NCBI RefSeq assembly: GCF_045984285.3
Contig: NZ_JBJQIK030000002.1
Span: 496,001-560,000, forward strand
Length of the DNA: 64,000 bases
DNA from: Rugamonas sp045984285
GTDB taxonomy: Bacteria > Pseudomonadota > Gammaproteobacteria > Burkholderiales > Burkholderiaceae_D
Direction of reading: 5' to 3'
Shown piece after piece: positions 10,354 to 17,925 of the stretch. The notes under the pieces are model-generated. The model saw nothing but the letters and a program-made list of their open reading frames with translations, ran no database searches and was not told where the DNA came from. The stretch's first letter is position 1, and the number at the start of each line of letters is the position of its first letter. The position numbers were made by a program, and so were the translations under genes.

Positions 10354-12524
10354 GCGTCCTCCAGTACGCGGCGGCAGATGCTGTCCGGCTGCGCATACAG
10401 CTCGTCGAACAGGCCCTCTTCGGCGATGCGGCCGTTCTGCAGCACCATCACGCGGTCGCAGGCGTTGAGCACGAAGCGGCGGTGCGTTGTCACCAGCACC
10501 GTGCAGCCGCGGCGGCGGCAGTTGTCCAGGATGCGCGCCTCGGAGGCCGCATCGAGCGAACTGGTGGCCTCGTCCAGCAGCAGCACGCGCGGATTCAGTG
10601 TGAGCGCGCGGGCGATTTCCAGGCGCTGGCGCTGGCCGCCGGAGAGGTTGCGGCCATTCTCGTCCATGCGCGTGTCATAGCCCTGCGGCAGGCTCATGAT
10701 GAAATCATGGATCAGCGCATCGCGCGCCGCAGCCACCATCTGCGCTTCGCCCAGGCTGCGGTCCCACAGCGTCAGGTTTTCGCGGATGGTGCCTTCGAAG
10801 AACTGGATGTCCTGGTCCACATGGGCCACGGAGCTGGCCAGCAGCTCGCGCGGGTGCGCGCTGCGGGCCTGCCCGTCGAAACGGATCTCGCCGCTATCCG
10901 GGGCGTACATGCCCGCGATCAGCCGCGCCAGCGAGGACTTGCCGGCGCCCGAGGCGCCCACGATGCCGATGCGCTCTCCCGCCAGCACCTGCATATCCAG
11001 CTGGTCGAACAGCGGCTTGTCCTGCGGGCTGTAGGCAAAGCGCACATCGCGCAGCGTCAGCGCACCGGACAGCTTCTGTGACAGGTCCGGCCGCGCCGGC
11101 ACCGGATGTCCGGTCAGCGGGTCGGGCGCGCAGTTCAGCACATCGTCCAGGCGCTGCAGGTCGCCGCGCAGGCGCTGCACCTTCTCCAGCACGTTGAACA
11201 GGTCGGACATCGGCCGCGCGAAGTTCGCCACCAGGCCCTGGTAGGCGATCAGCATGCCGATGGTGAGGTAGCCGTCCATCACGCGGAAGCCGCCGATCAC
11301 GAGGATCAGCGTGGTGTTGAACATCATCAGGAAGGCCGGCACCTGGCTGTATTGCGCGCTGCTGGTTTCCATGCGCTGGTTCGCGCTCACCACCAGCGCG
11401 TGCTGCGCCATGTACTTGGTGTAGAAGTGGCTGTCGTCGGCCGACGCCTGCAGGGTTTCCAGCATGGCGATGCCGTTCGAGGCATTGCCGCGCAGCCGGC
11501 CATCGGCAATCGCATAGGTCACGGACAGTTCCTGCGTGCGCCGCGCCGCGAAGTGGAAGGCCGCCATGCTGATGGCCACCACGGCCACGCTGATACTGGT
11601 CAGCAGCACGTCATACGTCAGCATCACGGCCACGAAGAAGAAGGCCAGGCCGCCGTTGATCAGCGCGCGCGCCAGGTCGCCGGACACCACCTTCGCCACC
11701 GATTCGTTCAGGCTGAGGCGCGACGCAATCTCGCCCGGCGCCCGCTGCGCGAAATACAGCACCGGCAGGTGCAGGATATGCCAGAAGTAGCGCCCCGTGG
11801 CCGACAGCGCCAGCTTGTACTGCAGCCGCAGCAGGTGCGAACCCTGCAGCCACGCCAGGCCCGCTTCCAGCAGGGTGCTGAGCAGCAGGCCAAGCAGGAT
11901 GGGCAGGAACCAGCCCATCTGGTTATCGATCAGGATGCGGTCCACGAAGAGCCGCGTGAACACCGGAATCACCATGCCCGGTATCACGAGGAACAGGCCG
12001 GCCAGCGCCGCGAAGGCGAGGGCGGGGCGGTCGCTCGTGATACGCTGCAGCATGGTCCTGAGCAGGCTGCCGGTAGCGCCGCCGGGCTCGAACTGCGGCG
12101 TTTTCGCAAACGTGAGCACCACGCCGGTAAAGGCGGCAGCGAAATCCTCCTGCGCCACCGTGCGCCGCCCGCTGGCGGGATCGTTCAGGTAGACCAGGCC
12201 GTCGGAGAAGCCTTCCACCACCACGAAGTGGTTGAAGTTCCAGAACACCATGAAGGGCGCCTTCAGCTTGGGCAGCTCGCCCGCTTCGGTGCTCCATGCG
12301 CCGGCTTCCAGGCCGAAGCTGCGGGCCGCGCGCAGCAGGTTGCTGACCTTGGCGCCGTCGCGTCCCACGCCGCAGCGCACGCGCAGCTGTTCCAGCGGTT
12401 CGTAGCGCCCGTGATAAGCCAGCACGATGCCCAGCGCCGCGGCGCCGCATTCGAGCGACTCCATCTGCATCATGGTGGGCGTGCGCACTACGCCGGGAAT
12501 CAGGCGGGGAGTGAAGAAACCCAT
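10350..12524 (-). CDS. NHLM-type exporter ABC transporter with C39 leader peptidase
   Basis: A 724-residue peptidase-containing ABC transporter that cleaves the leader of a peptide substrate, classically after a Gly-Gly, and exports the core. The C39 domain (about 10-130) keeps the catalytic Cys26 in Q-M-E-S-L-E-C-G, His99 in F-N-H-F-V-V-V and Asp115 in L-N-D-P, so the protease should be active. A six-helix membrane domain follows, then the ATPase with Walker A G-A-S-G-A-G-K-S-S, signature L-S-G-G-Q-R-Q-R and Walker B V-L-L-L-D-E-A. The ATG at 12524 overlaps the adaptor stop as TGATG and follows a GGTGGGGG ribosome-binding site; an upstream in-frame GTG at 12560 is possible but less likely. 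An active C39 domain implies a leader-bearing substrate, yet none is encoded nearby. Confidence 0.92.
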   Translation of the reverse strand: MGFFTPRLIPGVVRTPTMMQMESLECGAAALGIVLAYHGRYEPLEQLRVRCGVGRDGAKVSNLLRAARSFGLEAGAWSTEAGELPKLKAPFMVFWNFNHFVVVEGFSDGLVYLNDPASGRRTVAQEDFAAAFTGVVLTFAKTPQFEPGGATGSLLRTMLQRITSDRPALAFAALAGLFLVIPGMVIPVFTRLFVDRILIDNQMGWFLPILLGLLLSTLLEAGLAWLQGSHLLRLQYKLALSATGRYFWHILHLPVLYFAQRAPGEIASRLSLNESVAKVVSGDLARALINGGLAFFFVAVMLTYDVLLTSISVAVVAISMAAFHFAARRTQELSVTYAIADGRLRGNASNGIAMLETLQASADDSHFYTKYMAQHALVVSANQRMETSSAQYSQVPAFLMMFNTTLILVIGGFRVMDGYLTIGMLIAYQGLVANFARPMSDLFNVLEKVQRLRGDLQRLDDVLNCAPDPLTGHPVPARPDLSQKLSGALTLRDVRFAYSPQDKPLFDQLDMQVLAGERIGIVGASGAGKSSLARLIAGMYAPDSGEIRFDGQARSAHPRELLASSVAHVDQDIQFFEGTIRENLTLWDRSLGEAQMVAAARDALIHDFIMSLPQGYDTRMDENGRNLSGGQRQRLEIARALTLNPRVLLLDEATSSLDAASEARILDNCRRRGCTVLVTTHRRFVLNACDRVMVLQNGRIAEEGLFDELYAQPDSICRRVLEDA

Positions 12525-13771
12525 CAGCTGACCCCCACCAGCTTCTTCATCATCGGCCACACCAGCTCATAGGGATGCTGTTCGCGCACCACCACTTCGG
12601 CGCTGCACATGGAACCGCTGTGCACCGGCGGCGGCAGCCTTGCCGCGCCGGACCACTGGTAGACGCCATCAGGACGGCGCAGCAGCGTCGCCTGCACCTG
12701 CGTGCTCACGCCGGTGCCGGACAGCTCCTGCACCACATCCGGATTGCCCAGGCGCTGCACGATGGCGGCGCGGCTGGCGGGGAAGGCCGATACATCGCCA
12801 ATGCTGGCGCGGATAAAGCCGAACTCCTGCCGCTTCACGTTGGTCGGCGTGATCTCGGCCTGCATCGACGGATGCAGCAGCTTGCCGTCCGCCGCGCGCA
12901 CGAAGACCAGCGCCTGCAGGGGCGCGGCGCCGTCGTTGCCGCTGCGTTCGATGGTGGCAATGGGTCCGCCCGCAGCCAGCGCCTGGCCATTCTGCGTTTT
13001 CACTTCGATGACGGTGCCCGCAAACGGCGCACGCACCTGCATCAGTTCCCGCTCCTGCTTGCGCAGCAGGGCCAGCTCGCGTTCCGCTTCTGTTACCTGC
13101 AGCGCCAGCTGGCTGGTTTCGGTGGCCAGCATGCGCTGCTCTTCCTGCGTCTGGAAACTGAGCTGGCGCATGCGGCTGTTGAGGGTAGATTGTTCCAGCG
13201 CCAGCTTCTCGGCTGCATCCTGCGCCGACAGCAGGCTTTGGCGCGTGGCCAGTCCCTGTGCAAACAGCGTTTCCTGCGTGGCGACGCGCTGGCGCGCAAG
13301 GCGCAGGCGTTCGGCGAGGGTCTGCAGGCGCCCGGCCAATGTGGCCTGTTCGCTGGCTGCGGCGCTGCGGCCCTGCTGCCCACTGCGCGCGATCAGCGCC
13401 GCGGCGGACTGCTCGCGCACACGCAGTTCGCCCAGCCGCGCCTCGGCACGCGCCATGCGGGCTTCGAATTCGGGCTTGCGCATGGTGGCCAGCACCTGGC
13501 CGGCGGCCACCTTGTCGCCGTTGCGCACCGCGAGGCCGGACACGCGGCCTTCCACCAGCGCGCTCAGGTTGTCCACCCCCTGTGGACTGAGCAGGATGCA
13601 GCGGCCTTTGATGCGGGTGTCGATCACGCCGAGCGCGAACCATGCGCAGGCGAGGATGGCCAGCAGCAGGGCGCCGGCCAGGAACAGGCGCTTGGGCGGA
13701 TGGTTAACGGAGGGCAGGACATCGGCCCGGTCGGGCGATATCAGTCTCTCCAGCGAGGGATTGCGGTTCAC
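12524..13771 (-). CDS. NHLM-type HlyD family secretion adaptor (copy 2)
   Basis: A 415-residue periplasmic adaptor, first gene of the five-gene minus-strand export operon. One transmembrane helix lies at about 29-49, a lipoyl half follows (V-E-G-R-V-S-G-L-A-V), then a long coiled coil (about 100-245), the second lipoyl half (R-A-P-F-A-G-T-V-I-E-V) and a beta-barrel. The C-terminal S-G-S-M-C-S-A-E-V segment aligns with the adaptor at 4147-5421, showing paralogy. Its stop overlaps the start of the C39 transporter gene. Together with the two ABC proteins and the TolC-like channel it can build a full envelope-spanning exporter, leaving the role of the second adaptor open. Confidence 0.88.
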   Translation of the reverse strand: MNRNPSLERLISPDRADVLPSVNHPPKRLFLAGALLLAILACAWFALGVIDTRIKGRCILLSPQGVDNLSALVEGRVSGLAVRNGDKVAAGQVLATMRKPEFEARMARAEARLGELRVREQSAAALIARSGQQGRSAAASEQATLAGRLQTLAERLRLARQRVATQETLFAQGLATRQSLLSAQDAAEKLALEQSTLNSRMRQLSFQTQEEQRMLATETSQLALQVTEAERELALLRKQERELMQVRAPFAGTVIEVKTQNGQALAAGGPIATIERSGNDGAAPLQALVFVRAADGKLLHPSMQAEITPTNVKRQEFGFIRASIGDVSAFPASRAAIVQRLGNPDVVQELSGTGVSTQVQATLLRRPDGVYQWSGAARLPPPVHSGSMCSAEVVVREQHPYELVWPMMKKLVGVS

Positions 13772-13848
13772 TACTAGCCTTGGCTTATCTTTTTTTATAT
13801 TGCAAGACTATAACAATGTTTTAAAGAAAAGATAACCAATAGAAATGT
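13772..13848 (-). promoter_or_regulatory. AT-rich promoter region of the export operon
   Basis: This short spacer upstream of the export operon is strikingly AT-rich against a GC-rich background, with several A/T runs and TTGTTA and TATAAA-like hexamers on the minus strand whose spacing is not canonical. The operon promoter most likely lies here. Such a low-GC island is a typical target of H-NS/MvaT-like silencers, which is inference. No precursor peptide gene fits in it. Confidence 0.4.
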
Positions 13849-13884
13849 AAAAAGCCCGCCAGGCACAGGCCGGCGGGCTTTTTT
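13849..13884 (-). terminator. Terminator of fabI (usable in both directions)
   Basis: A 7-bp GC stem (13854-13860 with 13872-13878) is extended by A runs on the left and T runs on the right, giving a T tract on either strand. It lies 14 bp past the fabI stop codon on the minus strand. Confidence 0.88.
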
Positions 13885-13897
13885 GTCGCAAGAATGC

Positions 13898-14689
13898 TTA
13901 CTGGTAATCGCTGGCGTTCAGGCCCATCACGTGCGAGAAGCCGCCGTCGACATAAATGATGTCGCCGGTGATGCCGGACGACAGGTCCGACAGCAGGAAG
14001 GCAGCGGTATTGCCCACTTCTTCGATGGTCACGTTGCGGCGCAGCGGCGCGTGGCTGGATGCGAAGCCCAGCAGCTTGCCGAAGTCCTTGATGCCGGAGG
14101 CGGCCAGGGTCTTGATCGGGCCGGCCGAAATGCCGTTCGAGCGGATGCCCTTCTGGCCCAGGTTCTCGGCCAGGTAGCGCACCGAAGCTTCCAGCGATGC
14201 TTTCGCCAGGCCCATGGTGTTGTAGTAAGGAATGGCGCGCACTGCACCCAGGTAGGACAGGGTCAGCAGGGAAGAGCCTTCGCGCAGCATCGGCAGCGCC
14301 GCCTTGGCCATGGCCGGGAAGCTGTAAGCCGAAATATCGTGGGCGATGCGGTAGTTTTCGCGGGTCAGGCCGTCCAGGAATTCACCGGCGATGGCTTCGC
14401 GCGGCGCAAAGCCGATGGCGTGCACCAGGCCGTCCAGGTGCTGCCATTCCTTGCCCAGGTCGCGGAACAGCGCTTCGATCTGCTCGTCGCTGGACACGTC
14501 GCAGTCGAACACCAGCTTGCTGCCGAATTCGGCGGCGAACTCGGTGATGCGGTCCTTGAAGCGTTCGCCGACATAGGTGAAGGCCAGTTCGGCGCCTTCA
14601 CGCTGGCAGGCCTGGGCGATGCCGTAAGCGATGGAACGGTTGGACAGTAAGCCCGTGATCAGAATTTTTTTGCCTTGCAAGAAAGCCAT
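13898..14689 (-). CDS. fabI: Enoyl-[acyl-carrier-protein] reductase (NADH)
   Basis: A 263-residue cytoplasmic enzyme that reduces trans-2-enoyl-ACP to acyl-ACP, the last step of each fatty-acid elongation cycle, and the target of triclosan. The Rossmann N-terminus keeps the FabI form of the nucleotide site, G-L-L-S-N-R-S-I-A-Y-G-I-A at about 13-25. The active-site Tyr-x6-Lys is in the segment Y-Y-N-T-M-G-L-A-K-A (about 155-164), preceded by the S-Y-L-G-A strand. The G-P-I-K-T-L-A-A-S-G-I loop and the terminal D-G-G-F motif complete the family. Length matches other FabI proteins. It is monocistronic, ending at a strong terminator. Confidence 0.97.
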   Translation of the reverse strand: MAFLQGKKILITGLLSNRSIAYGIAQACQREGAELAFTYVGERFKDRITEFAAEFGSKLVFDCDVSSDEQIEALFRDLGKEWQHLDGLVHAIGFAPREAIAGEFLDGLTRENYRIAHDISAYSFPAMAKAALPMLREGSSLLTLSYLGAVRAIPYYNTMGLAKASLEASVRYLAENLGQKGIRSNGISAGPIKTLAASGIKDFGKLLGFASSHAPLRRNVTIEEVGNTAAFLLSDLSSGITGDIIYVDGGFSHVMGLNASDYQ

Positions 14690-14800
14690 GTTAACTCCAG
14701 TTGCCTGCTGCTGCCCCTGCCGGTTCTCTGCCGGCGACCATGCAGCTTGTTGTTGTAATAGATGAACGACTCAGCGCAAGACCGAGATGGTAGCTTGATG

Positions 14801-14833
14801 CCGCCGCAACTGCAAGCATGGCAGTGGCGGCGG
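14801..14833 (-). terminator. Imperfect hairpin after mltD
   Basis: Two 13-nt arms (14801-14813 and 14821-14833) pair with one mismatch around a 7-nt loop, starting just beyond the mltD stop codon. No T tract follows on the minus strand, so it may only stabilise the mRNA end or act weakly as a terminator. Confidence 0.4.
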
Positions 14834-14839
14834 ACGGTA

Positions 14840-16183
14840 TCAGTTACTGCTGCGGCGGGATTTGGATTTGCCGGCTTCCGAGCGCGACACGCGCGCCTTC
14901 ACCAGCGAGATCGGCGCCTTGGCCTTGCTGCTGCCGGCCTTGGCCTGCTTGTAGTTGCTGCGTTTCTCGGTACGTTCCTCGACGGCGACCGAGGCGTTTT
15001 CGGCGATGTCCGCCGGAATATCGGCAACGCTGGCCGAGATTTTCGGCACCAGGATGGTGGAGCCGGCTTTCAGCACGCTGCGCTGGGGCAGGTTGTTGGC
15101 CTGGCGGATCACCTCGGGGGTGGTGCGGAATCTGGAGGCGAGGGAAGCGATGCTTTCCCGGGTGCTGCTGATCTTGTGCGTGGTCCAGCTGGACAGGGCT
15201 CGGCCCCACTGCGCCAGGTTCAGGTGGAACTTCTCGGCGTTCTCCTTCGGCAGCAGGATCTGGGTCTGCTCGCCGCCGGTGATGACAGGGCGCTTGAACT
15301 GCGGGTTCAGGGCCTTGAATTCATCGATCGACAGCTCGGCCAGCTGGGCCGCAACGGCCAGGTCGATATCGCTGGTCTTGTCGACGGCGGTGAAGTAGGG
15401 CTGGTTCTGGATCTGCGGCAAGGCCAGGCCGAACTGGGCCGGGTTGGCAACGATATTTTTCACCGCCTGCAGCTTCGGCACATAGTTGCGGGTTTCGGCC
15501 GGCATCAGGTCGGCCAGGCTTTCGAAATCGGTCGGCTTGCCGGCCGCCTGGTTGCGCTTGATGGCTTTCTGTACCGAGCCTTCGCCCCAGTTATAGGCGG
15601 CCAGGGCCAGCTGCCAGTCGCCGAACATATCGTAGAGGCGCTGCAGGTAGGTCAGGGCGGCGTCGGTGGACGCGATGACGGAACGGCGCTCATCCTTGAA
15701 GGCATTCTGCTTCAGGTTGAAATCGCGGCCGGTGCCGGGCATGAACTGCCACATGCCGCCGGCGTTGGCGCTGGAGACGGCGGTAGGATTGAAGGCGGAC
15801 TCGATGAACGGCAGCAGGGCCAGTTCGGTCGGCATATTGCGCTTTTCCAGCTCCGTTACGATGTGGAACAGGTACTGGGAGGCGCGCGCCGTGGTGCGGG
15901 CAATATAGTCGGGACGTTCGGCATACCAGCTGGCATGCTTCTGCACCAGGGAGTTATTGATATCAGGGATGCCATAGCCGGTGCGGATGCGGTTCCAGAC
16001 GTCGGTCTCGCGGAAGGCTTCTTCGCTGGCTTTTTGTGGCTGGGCTGCCGCCGCCTGGATGGCCGGGGCTGCGATGGGAACGGAAGTCGAGAGAGCGGAT
16101 GTTTCCACTGCCTGGCTGATCGCCGGTGCCGCGCTGGCGATGACGGCTGCCAGCAAGGTAAGGGTCTTGATCTGAGCTTGCAT
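14840..16183 (-). CDS. mltD: Membrane-bound lytic murein transglycosylase D-like, LysM domain
   Basis: A 447-residue periplasmic muramidase that cleaves glycan strands of peptidoglycan with formation of 1,6-anhydromuramic ends. A signal peptide covers about 1-25. The SLT domain (about 105-230) has the catalytic Glu in L-L-P-F-I-E-S-A-F-N-P, followed by G-G-M-W-Q-F-M-P-G-T-G and the later A-A-Y-N-W-G-E-G. One LysM domain is visible at about 350-395 (S-T-R-E-S-I-A-S-L-A-S-R-F, ending I-L-V-P-K); the tail after it is rich in Lys and Ser. No lipobox Cys is seen, unlike E. coli MltD, so it may be soluble or held by the uncleaved signal. It is transcribed alone, behind fabI. Confidence 0.9.
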   Translation of the reverse strand: MQAQIKTLTLLAAVIASAAPAISQAVETSALSTSVPIAAPAIQAAAAQPQKASEEAFRETDVWNRIRTGYGIPDINNSLVQKHASWYAERPDYIARTTARASQYLFHIVTELEKRNMPTELALLPFIESAFNPTAVSSANAGGMWQFMPGTGRDFNLKQNAFKDERRSVIASTDAALTYLQRLYDMFGDWQLALAAYNWGEGSVQKAIKRNQAAGKPTDFESLADLMPAETRNYVPKLQAVKNIVANPAQFGLALPQIQNQPYFTAVDKTSDIDLAVAAQLAELSIDEFKALNPQFKRPVITGGEQTQILLPKENAEKFHLNLAQWGRALSSWTTHKISSTRESIASLASRFRTTPEVIRQANNLPQRSVLKAGSTILVPKISASVADIPADIAENASVAVEERTEKRSNYKQAKAGSSKAKAPISLVKARVSRSEAGKSKSRRSSN

Positions 16184-16421
16184 AGTACTCCATGTTGTCG
16201 TCGAGAACAGCGGACGGACTATTTCAAAGGGGAAGTGTACGTAGGATACGGCTGACGCGTCAAGAAAAATGACGGCCGGGTTACAAAAAACTTTGACAAT
16301 AATGTCAGTCGAATATCGGAAATTGCCTGCAAATTGGACGATATTGCGTACAAATGGCGCGCCGCCAGGAGTGTGCGTACAATGCGGAGTTTAGTCACCG
16401 TATTACTGAAGGAAACACCCC
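16184..16421. promoter_or_regulatory. Divergent mltD / DUF1415 promoter region
   Basis: A 238-bp spacer between divergent genes. A TTGACA at 16293-16298 and a TACAAT hexamer at 16378-16383 on the plus strand are promoter-like but not spaced as one pair. The middle section (16200-16345) is less GC-rich than the genes on either side. No gene is apparent. Confidence 0.35.
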
Positions 16422-16982
16422 ATGAGCAGCCCTGATCTCGACCACGACGCCGTTATTTCGGCCACAGAGCAGTGGCTCGAAAAAGCCGTTATCGGGCTGA
16501 ACCTGTGCCCCTTTGCCAAGGCGGTGCATGTCAAGAAGCAGATCCGCTATGTCGTCTCGGACGCGTCCACGCCGGAAGCACTGCTGGAACAGCTGATGGA
16601 CGAGCTGCAGCACCTGAGCGATACGGATGCCGAACAGGTGGATACCACTTTGCTGATCCACCCCTGGGTGCTGGAAGATTTCGAGGACTACAACGAGTTC
16701 CTGGACGTGGCGGACGCAGCGCTGGAAGACATGCAGCTCGACGGCGAGCTGCAGATCGCGAGCTTCCACCCGCAATACCAGTTCGCCGATACGGACCGGA
16801 ATGACATCACCAACTACACCAACCGTTCGCCATTCCCCATCCTGCACCTCTTGCGTGAAGAGAGCGTGGACCGGGCGGTGGAAGCTTTCCCGGAAGCCGA
16901 GCAGATCTTCGAAAAGAACATCGAAACGATGGAAGCGCTGGGCCACGAAGGCTGGGACAAGCTCGGCCTGCAGGTAAAGTAA
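16422..16982 (+). CDS. DUF1415 family protein
   Basis: A 186-residue soluble protein of the DUF1415 family, conserved in beta- and gammaproteobacteria, function unknown. Recognisable features are the N-terminal W-L-E-K-A-V-I-G-L-N-L-C-P-F-A-K segment (19-34), the acidic middle, the F-H-P-Q-Y-Q-F-A-D stretch and the N-R-S-P-F-P-I-L-H-L-L-R-E motif. The Cys-Pro pair near residue 29 is a family hallmark and could be catalytic or metal-linked, but no activity is established. A GAAGGA ribosome-binding site precedes the ATG. It shares an A with the start of the DUF1289 gene (TAATG), so the two are translationally coupled. Confidence 0.88.
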   Translation: MSSPDLDHDAVISATEQWLEKAVIGLNLCPFAKAVHVKKQIRYVVSDASTPEALLEQLMDELQHLSDTDAEQVDTTLLIHPWVLEDFEDYNEFLDVADAALEDMQLDGELQIASFHPQYQFADTDRNDITNYTNRSPFPILHLLREESVDRAVEAFPEAEQIFEKNIETMEALGHEGWDKLGLQVK

Positions 16983-17176
16983 TGGCCGGCGAAAAGCTCC
17001 CTGAACGGCCGGACACGCCCTGTGTCGCCGTCTGCTCCACCACCTTCGACGAAATCTGCCGCGGCTGCGGCCGCACCTATATCGAGGTAGCGCACTGGGT
17101 ATCGATGAGCGCCGAACAGAAAGAAGTCGTCTGGCAGCGCATCCTCGCCCAGGGCTACCCCCGCCGCAACACCTGA
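16982..17176 (+). CDS. DUF1289 family small cysteine-rich protein
   Basis: A 64-residue protein of the DUF1289 family. The pattern P-C-V-A-V-C near 13-18 followed by C-R-G-C-G-R near 26-31 gives four cysteines likely to bind a metal or an iron-sulfur cluster, then the conserved W-x-x-M-S-x-E-Q-K segment. Its biochemical role is not known. It starts on the stop codon of the DUF1415 gene, so both are made from one message. The next base after its stop codon begins a 57-bp palindrome that fills the gap to the convergent DUF1993 gene. Confidence 0.85.
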   Translation: MAGEKLPERPDTPCVAVCSTTFDEICRGCGRTYIEVAHWVSMSAEQKEVVWQRILAQGYPRRNT

Positions 17177-17233
17177 AAATTGGGGACAGACCCGGATTAT
17201 ACGGTTCGTATAATCCGGGTCTGTCCCCAATTT
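17177..17233. repeat. Dispersed palindrome, copy 1 (57 bp)
   Basis: A perfect inverted repeat of two 25-bp arms (17177-17201 and 17209-17233) around a 7-nt loop, with the core AATTGGGGACAGACCC. It begins on the base after the DUF1289 stop codon and ends one base before the stop codon of the convergent DUF1993 gene. Three relatives occur at 23315, 23479 and 50109. It could act as a bidirectional terminator and is probably a REP-like mobile repeat. Confidence 0.9.
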
Positions 17234-17234
17234 A

Positions 17235-17741
17235 TCAGTAGGTGCCGATGTAGTCCTTCTTGCCGATCTCCACGCCGTTGTGGCGCAGGATGGCGTAGGC
17301 CGTGGTGCAGTGGAAGTAGAAATGCGGCAGCGCGTAGTGCAGCAGGTAGTCCTTGCCCACGAAGTGGCGGGTCTTCTCGCCGCTGCCGGTGGTGATGGCG
17401 CGGTCTTCGCTGCCTTCGATATCCGATTGCGGCAGATTGTCCAGCAGCGACAGCGTTTTCACGATGCGCAGCTTCAGTTCCGGGAAGGTCTTCTCGAAGT
17501 CTTCATAGGACGGCACTTCCTGGCCCGCGAGGCGGCAGCCGGCGCCCTTGGCGAAATCGGCGGCAATCTGCACCTGGCGCAGGAAGGGCAGCATGTCCGG
17601 ATACAGGCGGAACTGCAGGAAGGCGTTCGGATCGAGTTTTTTCTCCTCGATGTGGGCCTCGGCCTTGTTCAAAACGGCCAGCAGGCTGTTCAGCATTTGC
17701 TTGAAAACCGGGACCGAGGCGGAATACATGGAAAACGACAT
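17235..17741 (-). CDS. DUF1993 family protein
   Basis: A 168-residue soluble helical protein of the DUF1993 family, distantly like DinB four-helix bundles, function unknown. Visible signatures are the N-terminal S-V-P-V-F-K-Q-M-L-N-S-L, the R-L-Y-P-D-M-L-P-F-L-R-Q-V-Q motif (about 45-58) and the C-terminal L-P-H-F-Y-F-H-x-x-T-A-Y-A-I-L-R-H-N-G. The histidines in that last stretch could bind a metal. The ATG at 17741 was chosen because AGGAG lies about 6 nt upstream and the family alignment begins there; a further ATG at 17804 has no such site. Monocistronic, ending against the palindrome. Confidence 0.85.
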   Translation of the reverse strand: MSFSMYSASVPVFKQMLNSLLAVLNKAEAHIEEKKLDPNAFLQFRLYPDMLPFLRQVQIAADFAKGAGCRLAGQEVPSYEDFEKTFPELKLRIVKTLSLLDNLPQSDIEGSEDRAITTGSGEKTRHFVGKDYLLHYALPHFYFHCTTAYAILRHNGVEIGKKDYIGTY

Positions 17742-17925
17742 GGTTGCTACTCCTGCAATAGGGGAGGTGAAAAGTCCGGGCATCATAGCAAGTTTGTGGC
17801 ACATCTGCCCGGCGCCTCCCTATGAGAAGTGACTTTGTTACGCCTTTACGTGCATAATTGCATTACATAATCATTCGAGCCCCATATGCCGGATTTGAAG
17901 CAGCTTGATTCGCTGCCGTTTTTGC

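Noticed and set aside
7504..10680. 1058-codon plus-strand frame over the ABC transporter gene
   Set aside because: The minus strand encodes a clear ABC transporter; the plus frame shows only low-complexity His/Arg/Ala sequence.
13772..13848. Hidden precursor peptide gene upstream of the export operon
   Set aside because: The gap is too short and has no open frame with a ribosome-binding site and a Gly-Gly leader.
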